Source: Thozetella sp. PMI_491
Lineage: Eukaryota; Ascomycota; Sordariomycetes; Chaetosphaeriales; Chaetosphaeriaceae
Reading direction: 5' to 3'
DNA: 64,000 nucleotides
Assembly: GCA_021432635.1 (NCBI GenBank)
Contig: MU270034.1
Span: 862,195-926,194 of the forward strand
Part shown: positions 11,880 through 21,473 of the stretch, in pieces
Position numbering within the stretch: the first letter of the stretch is position 1
Layout: every line of letters starts with the position of its first letter
Notes under the pieces: model-generated
The model's input: the letters and a program-made list of their open reading frames with translations, nothing else
Told to the model about the DNA's origin: nothing
The model's database searches: none
Translations under genes and position numbers: made by a program

Positions 11880-13263
11880 TTATCGCAGAGGCACCACTAC
11901 TGGTTTCTCGTTTTTCCTGAGGCTCACACGCTCGACGAACAGCTCCGTTACGCGTGCGCACCATGGGTCGACGTAAGTGGTCCACAGGTTGGCGGCCCCA
12001 TAAAGCAGGGGAATCCAGATGACGAACGAGACATAGAACCGTGCCATGCCCGGGAACAAGGGAGTGGGCCCATGAACCCATTCACCTTGATCATTCTGGA
12101 CGTCTGGGGGGTATGTGAGACCATAGAGCATCCAGGTGAGGACGGTTCGAATGAAGAGTCCGTGTAACAGATACACAGCGAATGACTGCTTGCCGAGCCA
12201 AATGAAGTAACGGTTCGAGAGCAACTCGCGTGTCCAGGGTGTGAACTGTAAACCAAGTGTAACCAGCTGCAAACCTAGCCCAGAGGCAAACCGTGGGATA
12301 TCGGCATTGGTCGGCAGGATAGGAACTAACAGATCATGTATAGCTCTCGACCAAGCCATCCACTCAGCCTTATCCTCGGGGTAGGACATGAGGACTAAGC
12401 CAAAGAAGATAAGAACGGTTGACAGCATGCGGCACAGGCGGCCATGTCCGACGAGTAAAGTATTCGCTCCATCGTGATTTTGTAGATCTGCAAGGAATAT
12501 GCCCCAGAAGAATTGCATTCCGAGTTGGGCTGGGCCATGATTAGCGAAGGGGGTTGTAAGACGCGAGACGGGCTGCGCCAGTCTCCATAGAAGAGAATAG
12601 AAACCCACGCTCTGCAGAGATGTAAAAGAAGAGGTATAACGCCAGACTTAGCATCATCCGATACCGCTGTTTCACATAGCTCGTCCCTATCATAAACATA
12701 TAAACCCACATACTCCCTTTCAGCAACGGCAGCATAGTCCACTGGTGGCCATCGTACTGGTTTACACCTGTGGCCCATGTCGTCCAGAGATTGTAAATAA
12801 GGTGCTCCATCGATTTGACCAGCGACGGCGAGACTGGCTCAGGGCTCGTAATAGAAACCCACCAGCTATCGCAGCGCTTGGCGACTTGAAACGCTCCCAA
12901 GGTCATAAGAATCCAAATCAGCACCGTCGCAAAGGCGGCAGGAAGCACCAGCCTTGGTATCCGCCGTAGTGCAGACTTAACCATCGAGGCGAAAGCCGCT
13001 TCCTGGTTTCCCTGCTGGCATAGCTTAATCGGCTTGAGGGCACAGACATAACCGGTCACGAACGCGAATATACACACGCCTACGCGCCCTTGGAACAGGA
13101 TCCGGATGAAAGGTAGCTGCAAGAGCTTAGGCGCCGCATCTTCAGCAGAAGTGGGCTGGAACAGATCCGGGAAGAAGGCTCGCGAGATATGAGTGAAGAC
13201 GACGAGAATGGAGGCGAAACCGCGAATGCCCTGCCGCGGTAGCAGGTTAGCATGAACAATCAT
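11880..13263 (-). CDS. Acyltransferase 3 family integral membrane protein
   Basis: Two exons, complement(11880-12529, 12609-13263), give 434 aa. The 79-bp intron starts GTGGGT and ends CCCAG. Its removal joins YISAE to PQLGMQFFWGIF in phase, which unites two overlapping open frames into one protein. The N-terminus reads RQGIRGFASILVVFTHISRA, the conserved start of acyltransferase-3 proteins with the catalytic-type His after the first membrane segment. Several further hydrophobic segments follow, including RVGVCIFAFVTGYVCAL, LVLPAAFATVLIWILM and FAVYLLHGLFIRTVLTWML. Members move acyl groups onto sugars, lipids or secondary metabolites at membranes. Its place among regulators and tailoring-type genes suggests a modifying step, but the acceptor is unknown. 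Confidence 0.88.
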
Positions 13264-16200
13264 TACGGTATATCATACTGCCCGAGATCACGAGGAACTG
13301 GGCCTCGATATCATCTTCCGAGAACCGGGCTGGCCACGAGCATGAAAACAATGCGAGGCCAAGAGAACCCGTGTCGATACCGATCCCCCGAGCCAAAAAG
13401 AAATACCGGCAGTAGTTCCGGTGGAGGGCGGGGAGCGCACATCAACCCACTTCACGTTTCCCTCCTTTCCAATAGCCATTTTTCAACACCGGCCAAGCCC
13501 GATCAGGAACGTCCTAGCTCGCGGCGCGCTCAAGCAGAGCTCACTAGTAGTCGAGTGTGCACTCAGGACATGAAGACCGGCATCCGAAGGTAGTGGGACG
13601 TAAATGGCGTTTCTGGTTCTAGTCACGAGTAGATGAGGGCAGTCGCGTGAGCGCAGCAATAGCCGAGGTCGCGTGGGGTCGTGGGAAGGATCTCGTATTG
13701 GGGTGGTTGAATGATTAGGCCACGAAATGATAAAGGTAGGAATAAAAAGAAAAAGAGTTTGTAACGAGAGGCAGATGGGGGACGAATGCGACGGCGAGAA
13801 TGCGTCAGGTTGAAGGGAGAGGGAGCGGGAGGAAGACGGTACGCAGGCGCAAGAAAAGTAACGCTAAAGCATGGGAAGGAGGGAAAGGAGCCACGGGGTG
13901 GTGGCTGAAAGTAGGTGGAAGAATACAGAAAATTCTGAGTGTCAAGAGATTCACGTGCGGGTCAGCGCCTCTTATCATATATTTATTGTAATTAAAGATG
14001 AACGGCTTTGTACCGTGGGAAGCCGCCCGTAGGAACTCTTCTAATAGAGGGCCGGCCGATGGGGCAGCAAAGGGTTAGCGGGGCAGGCCGCTGACTCTTG
14101 GCATCAGCAGGGCTGCTAGGGTAGAAAATGCGAGCCGTCCGCGCCTTGATGTCTGATGCACGGATGTGAGATTTAAGACCGGCAACTTGCTGCAGAGCTC
14201 AACAACGGGAAGAGACCAATGCATCGAGGGCAGCTTATCGTGGGGCGGCCGCATGAGGTATTTCCTTGATAACTGTTGCTGCCCGTCTGCTTGCTTCCAT
14301 AGTACAGCATTGGGAACACACAGAGCTTCATACAAGCCAACGAGCCCTAAATTTAAACGCAAGCATCTTAGAGGGTGGCAAGCCCCACAGCCAATCGAGC
14401 TAGGTGCGATGCTGGAGCGAGATCCCTGTCTGCATCATCTCCATCGTCAAATCCAGACTGTATGTATATATGGTCCAACCCACCCCTTTATGTTTGGTGG
14501 CTAGGTACGAGGCCAGTAAAACTGCTATGTATAACTGGTCCTAAGTCAGTCGGTCTACAGTATTTATATAACTCAACTAGCAATCCAGGAAGCAAAACCG
14601 GTATTGTTGAGCAGTGCTAGTGCCTCCTGCTCTATTGCAGCACACACACACACACATAATTAGCCCCGTAGCCGACTTATAAAACCCCTGTGTCTGTATC
14701 AATTGCTAATTGTAGAGTGAGCTAACTACACGCACTTGCCATAACACGCATAGCTGTGATAACGCTTGGGAAAGCGAAGCGCAATGTGTGGGCGTGCTGC
14801 CCATCCTTTTACCTTGAGGATTAGCATTGGTGCAAGACGACGGCGAAGGGATCGCCGTCAGAGCTGCAGAGGGCAAACCCCCACCACTTCTCCCCAAAAT
14901 GCTGATTGGATTGGATGTGGTGTACGGAGTACGTCGCGTCGTTATTACCGTCTCGCTTGGCATTCTGCCTCCTGGCGCACAGGTGGAGCATCGGATACGA
15001 GCTGCAACGGATCATTTCGGAGAAAAAAAAAAGGGGGGAGGGTGAAGCGAGCCGCCCTAAAGAGAAAAGGGGGCAAGAAGGCGGGGTCTAATATGACGGA
15101 ACAGCACTGGCCAGCAGGGATAGAGCTGACAGGCGACCTTCGGGCTAAGATCAACGAAAAATGCCACAAAAATTGCTAAAACAGTCCTGGCGCGACTAGG
15201 TCGCACTAGTTCTGTAAATCGTGACAAGTTTGGCGGCAGTAGATTCGTTCCTGGGTACGGCGTCGTACCTTGGCTTCCTTGGCTTTCCTCCGCAAACTCT
15301 GCCCTAGTTACTATGTAACGTAGAAACAGCCTACCGCTCACTAAACCGTATCAAGATATTGAGTTGCCAAAGCGGAGGCGGACAACGTCAAAAGGACCAT
15401 GTCGTGCCGCTGTTCACAGTCACAGTCGTCGAGTTTGTTTTCCCTACTGTCGAAGCAGCAGTAAGGGACATCTGCCTGTGTCAAGAACGTGAAATCTTGC
15501 TCTGGCGGGAATGGCGAAGGACGCTCACCCGGGGTGCCGCCGTCTTTTAGTGCGTTATGAGCGAATTGTCTTTGGCGAGAAGCACGGTAGTCATGTGAGG
15601 AGCTACTCTGCACTATACTCTCCCGGCCCTATATAGCCTTTTTCTTTGATACTGTAAACAGAAACGGGGTTGGTGGCAAAGGAACAGGTATATAGGATCG
15701 GAAACGCGCGACAAATGTGCGACGCAGCTGGTTGCCGTGGTTGTTTCGGTCATATAAGCTGAGGGGAATATAAGTTAACTAGTTAGATGCTGAACCCTAT
15801 GCTTATTGTGTTGGTTGCTGAATGATGACGCACCACAAAGCCGCTGCTGGGTAACACCCTGCATGTTTAAGATCGATAAACCCCACGCTGTGGCGTCGAC
15901 CCAGACGCCACCAGCCATTTTACTCGACCCCTCCACCGTAGAAATGCTGCCACGGTCGTCAACGACCAATGCCTTGCGTATCCAAAAGGCTTTGGTTCGG
16001 CCTAGATATTGTCAGGGTAAGACTACGACACAGCAGCTCGGAGCAAGCACAAGCTTTCTTCGAATTCTTCCCGTCGTATAAGCGTGCTCCGGCTTGGGAT
16101 AATGCAGACTTAGGTAGCCGCGCCTCTTTCTTTTTATTTATGGCTCGTAGACAATCCAGCCTCTTAGGGGTTAGAACGACCGTACTTTGGGAATTTCGAC

Positions 16201-16366
16201 TGGGCCGCTAGCAAGTCCAGGTTGGGGCGATAAGTTTAGAGTACAACGTTAATTTTTCCCTTCTCTCTTATTAATCTTCACTAGTAGTGAGCGGAGCAGA
16301 GATTAGAGCACTTACGGTTTATTGAGGCAAGTTTTGACTCAGGCTCTTCTAGGTATCTAGTTACCC
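13264..16366. other. 3.1-kb intergenic stretch, no gene recognised
   Basis: Many short open frames occur on both strands (for example 14766-15179), but none shows a family motif, a plausible splice pattern or a biased composition. A (CA)8 microsatellite lies at 14641-14656. The 13300-13950 part upstream of the acyltransferase is purine-rich on the + strand. No RNA gene was seen. Confidence 0.4.
14641..14656. repeat. (CA)8 microsatellite
   Basis: Eight uninterrupted CA dinucleotides in noncoding DNA. Confidence 0.9.
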
Positions 16367-18121
16367 TCACTGAATCACAGACAGGACAATTCTCGACAAC
16401 TCCCGGCCACAGCTAATCTTACGCATCGCCTTGCGCATATGCTTTCCTGTGCCGGGATTCTCACTCGTGCCCAAGTTTCTGGCAAATTGCGGATGGCACC
16501 CGCCGGCTACATACAATCGGATGCAAAGCCTTTGCAGAATCGATGTGCCGTGTCCCGCATCTGCAGCACGACGTTTTGTCCCGTGTCTCGATTCGGATCT
16601 AGCCTCATAGCCCTCAGTCACATTGTATGACCTCCCGCTGGGGTCCACCTCGCTCAACCGCACAAATAGATCCATGTGTAGGTTTTCTCCACGATGCGTA
16701 AGTTCGACTCGCGGCTGACCAACCACGATGAGATCCTCTGCCAGAGGAGCACTGGTGAATGGCAAGACGTCTTTCTGCGCTGCCAGTGCCGAGTCATTCG
16801 CTCGCCCGCCACCGAATAGAAGTGGACCGCTGACTGTTGGTGTTGGGCGTTCTGGGTCAAATAGAAATGATAAAACAGTCTGTTGTGTGTCATTCTTGGT
16901 GACCAGCCGCTTGTCCCCGGCCAGGAAAAAAGTGCGCTCTGTGCCTAGCGGCGGCCACTGCTCAATTTCGCGCCATTCCTTGGCGCCTCGACTTGTGGTT
17001 ATACAGAACTGTACCGCCTTGGACCTATTTTGTTCGAAACGCTTTGCAAGATGAACGTTTAACCACTCAAGAATCTTCTGCCTAACCAGAGGTGCCGCCA
17101 TCGTCTTGGGATGAGTCCATGGGCCAGCCGTCAACGCCACCGGACAGCCCCTTGCTTGCAGCCTCGCGTATTGTTCCATGGTTAGCGGCAAAAAAAAATC
17201 CATCCACCCAGTCACCAGCAACACTGGCACATTAACCTTATCCAGTGCTATTCCATGCTGAACCGGCTCCCAGAATGGGTCTTCGAGGTCCGGACGTCCC
17301 ACGCGCTCCCGCAGCCACGGCGCACCGTTCCTTCTAAAATGCTCGTCGATCGCCTTCTGCAGCGGCACGTTATTCAGTATAGGCTTCAGCCTTCCCTTGG
17401 CCGTCAGCAAACCCATGCTGGGCAGCACGCCTAGCACCTTCTTCTCTTGGTTCATAACCATATCGCTCCATCCAACCAGGTCGAGGTTGAAGGCTCTGGT
17501 CCCCCAGAGGTGCTTGCCGATATCGTGCGGGGCGATCCAGATGCAGGCCGCGACCATGTCTTCTGGCGGTTCGCGCAGTAGCGCCCACTGCGTTTGGCCT
17601 AGGTACGACATGCCTACTGTGGCAAAGGACCCCGTGTACCAGTGCTGTTTGCGCATGTAGCGCACCACGGCCTGAGTGTCAGCTGCATCCGTGGTTTCAG
17701 CTTGGAAGGTCCCGCCTGACCCGAATGTGCCGCGGCAACTGGTGAAGAGGACGATGTAGCCACGGGCGGCGAAGGGCCGCGGGAGCGTGCTAGCGAAGAT
17801 AAGACCGCGACCGTACGGACCATGGACGAATACGGTCCCGGCCGGCGCTTTGTTGGGAGGAAGATTGGGCTGGTAAAGATCACCGGCAAGGAATATTTCT
17901 CCCTCGTCTGCCGTGGAGACAGGTACGCGCACAGGGGTGATAGTGTAGCTATTAGTTTCCGGAGGTAGACCGAACTGGGCTGTTACGAGTCGGTCGAGGG
18001 CGAAGCCAAATATGCTTCGTGCTTTAGGTTTCTTCATCTTGACGAGATCTTGCTGGAAACAATCTTGGAGGAATAGAGGGAATAGATAGTCATAAAAGCG
18101 GGTGGTGGTACATTTCTGCAA
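16367..18121 (-). CDS. CocE/NonD (X-Pro dipeptidyl-peptidase S15-like) serine hydrolase, with a locally shifted frame
   Basis: A single 584-aa open frame. The alpha/beta-hydrolase part has the nucleophile elbow GMSYLG, an Asp in VTGWMDFF and a His in AGPWTH, the triad order of CocE-type acyl hydrolases. It also has YGRGLIFAS...FAARGYIVLF and SCRGTFGSGG. A C-terminal jelly-roll domain of the S15 family follows. Residues of about 16525-16625 are read in the wrong frame. In the +1 frame the same DNA encodes MRLDPNRD...VVLQMRDTAHRFCKG, which fits the family, while flanks YNVTEGY and IRLYVAGGCHPQFARNLGT fit in the long frame. Two compensating indels are implied. The frame stays open by chance, so the ORF looks intact. 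The start may be Met 29. Substrate is unknown; relatives cleave esters or peptides, some in secondary metabolism. Confidence 0.88.
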   Translation of the reverse strand: MQKCTTTRFYDYLFPLFLQDCFQQDLVKMKKPKARSIFGFALDRLVTAQFGLPPETNSYTITPVRVPVSTADEGEIFLAGDLYQPNLPPNKAPAGTVFVHGPYGRGLIFASTLPRPFAARGYIVLFTSCRGTFGSGGTFQAETTDAADTQAVVRYMRKQHWYTGSFATVGMSYLGQTQWALLREPPEDMVAACIWIAPHDIGKHLWGTRAFNLDLVGWSDMVMNQEKKVLGVLPSMGLLTAKGRLKPILNNVPLQKAIDEHFRRNGAPWLRERVGRPDLEDPFWEPVQHGIALDKVNVPVLLVTGWMDFFLPLTMEQYARLQARGCPVALTAGPWTHPKTMAAPLVRQKILEWLNVHLAKRFEQNRSKAVQFCITTSRGAKEWREIEQWPPLGTERTFFLAGDKRLVTKNDTQQTVLSFLFDPERPTPTVSGPLLFGGGRANDSALAAQKDVLPFTSAPLAEDLIVVGQPRVELTHRGENLHMDLFVRLSEVDPSGRSYNVTEGYEARSESRHGTKRRAADAGHGTSILQRLCIRLYVAGGCHPQFARNLGTSENPGTGKHMRKAMRKISCGRELSRIVLSVIQ

Positions 18122-18443
18122 AGGGAGAGATACGGCTCATCCGATGTTACATGTTTCATGGGTTTTGCGGCCTGAACCAGCGGTTTGGTATGTGTTTTAT
18201 CTTTGAAGGGTCAAAAAGGCATTCCAGGCGTCTGGTGAGGAAGGGTTTGGGAAATATTACCTACATAGTGGTTTCCTAGATAGGTAAGCGGAGTGGGCGT
18301 TAAGCACTATAAAAACAACTGGAGAAAATTATCCTTCTCAGCTCGTCGATATGATCAATGCAGCACCTTGCACTGAGTTGCAGCCTAAGTCTTCATTACT
18401 GCAGCCTGGTATGTGAAAGGATGTTCTCTTCAAATTACGTGCA
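18122..18443. other. Intergenic, hydrolase promoter side
   Basis: Upstream region of the minus-strand hydrolase. No motif or repeat stands out. Confidence 0.35.
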
Positions 18444-18662
18444 GTGTCCTGTAATGGGGCGTTAGACGCCTGGGTAGAGGAGATTGTCAAAGTTGGAGTT
18501 GCCCGACGCGAGTTCCTCAAGGAGTGCACACCCAGTTATTTCAACGAAGAAGGCAGGATGAGTGACAAAGTCACCCGAGCTAATCTGTATGGAGGGGGCG
18601 GTATTACGTATCTCGAAATCTTGCGTAAATGGAGAGAACAGGACGGACTAGAAGGACTATAG
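18444..18662 (+). pseudogene. 3' stump of a Baeyer-Villiger/FAD monooxygenase
   Basis: About 70 codons read like the extreme C-terminus of flavin-dependent Baeyer-Villiger monooxygenases. The pattern is DAWVEEIVK...REFLKECTPSYFNEEG, then YGGGGITYLEILRKWR and DGLEGL before TAG 18660-18662. In complete enzymes (about 550-650 aa) this part follows the two Rossmann FAD/NADPH domains. None of the upstream DNA back to the hydrolase at 18121 encodes those domains, so this is a remnant without catalytic function. The match is by remembered family pattern, not alignment. It points to an oxygenase once present next to the hydrolase and dehydrogenase. Confidence 0.7.
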
Positions 18663-19633
18663 ACGACGAGTGCATGCTAAATTGTAGGATTATTGTATCT
18701 TCAAACGATGTTCAAATCCCTGACGTGGAACAAGTAAATTGTTTATCGAAACTTTTTTTTCGGGTTATTTTTCTCAACAAGAGATTCTATATTCCTGGAC
18801 CCCATGGCTCGCCTACCGCGAAGATGCGTTTTCTTTCCGCTCTGACACATTTCAGTCTAGTGGTGCCCATGGCGACTTCTTCTGAAGCAAGTCCTTCTTC
18901 AATAAACAGTACTATATTTTACGATTATTGCTTCTCCTTTACCGGTTCTTCGATCCCCTTGGTGCCGGTCCCTCCACCCTGGTCGGCTCCATTTCCCGCC
19001 CCTCCGCCCCCATTGCCATTTCCGAAGATCCCTGAGCCTTACATCCTCGCTGTCAATTGAGAGAACATCATTACCCCTTGACTTTTTACTTGTATGTCCG
19101 GAAATTGACTTTGGCCGAATATCCACACGGGAAGAACGCGAGCTTCAACACAGATGATACATGAGCGATCTAACGCAGCGGAAAACAGACACCGTGAACG
19201 CATGGTCGTACTTCCGCCGGTGACATAAGACTGACTTCATGGACTCGCTAGAGATGCCGAGCAGCAAATCATTTCGTGCGAGCATATTGGCGAGTTGGAC
19301 AAAATACGAGTTCTATGCCGTGTTGAGGATAGGAGGCACGTTTGGCTAGAGTCGCATGGACACGGGCAGTTTTGATTTTAAGTGAATATCCCGCAACTCT
19401 CGATTCACAGACGCGTTTCGCTACAATATTCAAACAGTTCCACGTCAAGTTGAGCGTACGGGAGTACAGTGTGCCTGGGGACACCTTGTCGTCATTCATG
19501 TCAAGGGCCGAAGAAGCGGCAATGTTTTCCGAGAAAGGCTTACTTAAGTGACACTGCAAAGTATTGTGGCTTTATCTCGCGATCTGTCAGCGTAAAGTGT
19601 TGAATGTATTGATTGTCCGACATCCTCATTAGC
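18663..19633. other. Intergenic apart from the small ORF at 18824-19060
   Basis: The rest of this stretch, including open frames at 19269-19559 (-) and 19342-19551 (+) that lie opposite each other, shows no recognisable domain. Confidence 0.35.
18824..19060 (+). CDS. Possible small secreted proline-rich protein
   Basis: An ATG at 18824 opens a 78-aa frame. It starts with a signal-like segment (MRFLSALTHFSLVVPMATSS) and carries a proline-rich centre (VPVPPPWSAPFPAPPPPLPF). There is one cysteine. No family was recognised and no intron is needed. It could be a real small secreted protein or a chance open frame; transcription evidence would decide. Confidence 0.3.
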   Translation: MRFLSALTHFSLVVPMATSSEASPSSINSTIFYDYCFSFTGSSIPLVPVPPPWSAPFPAPPPPLPFPKIPEPYILAVN

Positions 19634-20543
19634 ATGGCTTTGGTTTTTCCAGGTGTAGCCCTTGTAACGGGCGCAAGCTCAGGTTAGAGCCCGAGTCTTC
19701 CAATATACCCTCAAACCTCAAACCTCAGCTGACGTCCCAAGGAATCGGAGCACAAACGGCCCTCTTGTTCGCGAAGCAGGGTTGTAAGAGGATCACGCTA
19801 GCAGACATCAACGATGAGGGGATAAGCCACGTTCGAGTGCAAATGCTGGCAATTGCGCTCGACATGGAAATTTTGTCTATCCACCTAGGTAAGGCTGCAC
19901 CGGTAGATTTTAGCTTGGCAATAGCATTCGTAGAGACACAGAGCTAATAGCTATTGCAGAACTTCTCTCGGAAGAGTCGATAAACGCCATGGTATCTTTG
20001 ACTGTCGCCAAATTCGGCAGGATCGACTATGCCTGCAATGTAGCGGGTGTTTGCATTCCTGCCCTCGAGAAGGAAGTAACTACGGAAGATTTTGACCAGC
20101 AGATGCAAATTAACGCTCGGGGGACCTGGCTATGCCAGAAAGCCGAAATAGATCAGATGATTAGACAAGAGCCTCTGCAGCCTGCAGATAGCCAGTTCCC
20201 GGCGCGGGGTGCAATCGTCAATGTGGCCTCTATGGCTGGTCTGATCTGTCTTCCAAATCTCGTAGCTTACTGCGCTTCTAAGCACGCCGTGGTTGGCTTC
20301 ACCAAGGCTGACGCTATGAGACACGGCCACAATCACGTTCGCATCAATGTTGTCTGTCCCGGAGTCATACAGACTCCCATTTTAGGGAAGTTTTCCGGAA
20401 ATAACGTCGAGGGCGTCGTCCAGTCACTCGGCTTGAGAAGAGAGGGCCTCCCGGAAGAAGTTGCTGAATGTCTTATCTGGTTGGTCTCATACAAGGCTAG
20501 CTACATCACGGCGACCGCTCTTAGTCCAAACGGAGGTATGTAG
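19634..20543 (+). CDS. Classical short-chain dehydrogenase/reductase (SDR)
   Basis: Three exons, 19634-19682, 19742-19888 and 19960-20543, give 259 aa. The first splice rebuilds the dinucleotide-binding motif TGASSG|IG at residues about 12-19. Then come LADIN (a cofactor-choice acid after beta-2), CNVAG in place of the usual NNAG, and INARGTW with the active-site Asn. The catalytic Ser is in NVASMAG and the Tyr/Lys in YCASK, followed by VVCPGVIQTPI. These complete the N-S-Y-K tetrad, so the enzyme should be an active NAD(P)-dependent alcohol/ketone oxidoreductase. The end at ...SPNGGM is slightly short of the usual C-terminus, and a further small exon is possible. Substrate unknown. It is near the monooxygenase stump and the acyl hydrolase. 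Confidence 0.9.
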
Positions 20544-21473
20544 TATTTAACAGCCTAATGTTGCGTCTGTCAGATTAACATCCGTTTAGGTATTATTGGG
20601 GGTTAAGATAGTGACTTAGTCTTCTGCCGAAGTTATTTAAATAAATCAGTTAGAAGTAGTATATTATGCTTGTCTGCGAAATGAACACATTAAACTTATA
20701 TACGGCAGCGGCGTTTTGTTACCTTTAAATTAGTGTATATAGTCCTACACAAACAGGGTACCGTCTATATATACAATCACGACATACTATGCCCTTCTTT
20801 GAAGACTTTCCCCTCAAGAATCAGGGTGCTGCTTAAACCTTTACTAGCATCAGTAGGCATAGAGCGATGGAGGCCTATATAGGTAACGGTTAAGATCTTC
20901 CCGAAGGGTAAAGGGGAACATAATGAGCAGCCTTTATAGGCGTCAAGGGCAGCTTTAGACTAAAACTGAGATTAACATCTAAAAAGCAAAAGCTATAGTT
21001 CCAACTAAGTAACGCCCGTATTCTTAAATACTAGACTGCTTCATATAGAGCCGCGACCTAAAGGCTATATATACGCGCCTCCTAGACTGGCACATATTGT
21101 GGAGCCACTGCTATCCTCCTGAGTAGCTCTCCACTGGTAGGCAGTTTAGGTGCTCAAGGCATCAAGCTTCAAGCTAGTATCCTTGGGTAGGGCAACGCCT
21201 GTTCAGTCGTCGCTGACAGAGTTGTAACACCTTACCTACCCGTGGGTAAATCCACCTAGGGCCCAGCTGCATGCCACTTCATTACTGCTACTAAGTAATA
21301 ACTGTTACTTGGTAGAAGAAAACGGCGATAATCCCATGAACAACTAGCTATGTGGGGGTATCGAATTAAGTAATAGAAGTGAAACAAAACCTCATTCTTC
21401 CTCCTCATTACGGCCGTAGCCTTAGCACGTATTCCTCACGCATGAAATTGAGGCTTGCCTTTCAGCTTCTGGA
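20544..21473. other. A+T-rich intergenic stretch, possibly decayed repeat
   Basis: The sequence is rich in TA-containing words (TATATA, CTTATA) and has no long open frame. This suggests RIP-affected DNA, but no repeat partner was found in the window. Confidence 0.35.

Noticed and set aside
13252-16211. Cluster of short overlapping ORFs
   Set aside because: No family motif, no splice logic and no strand preference.
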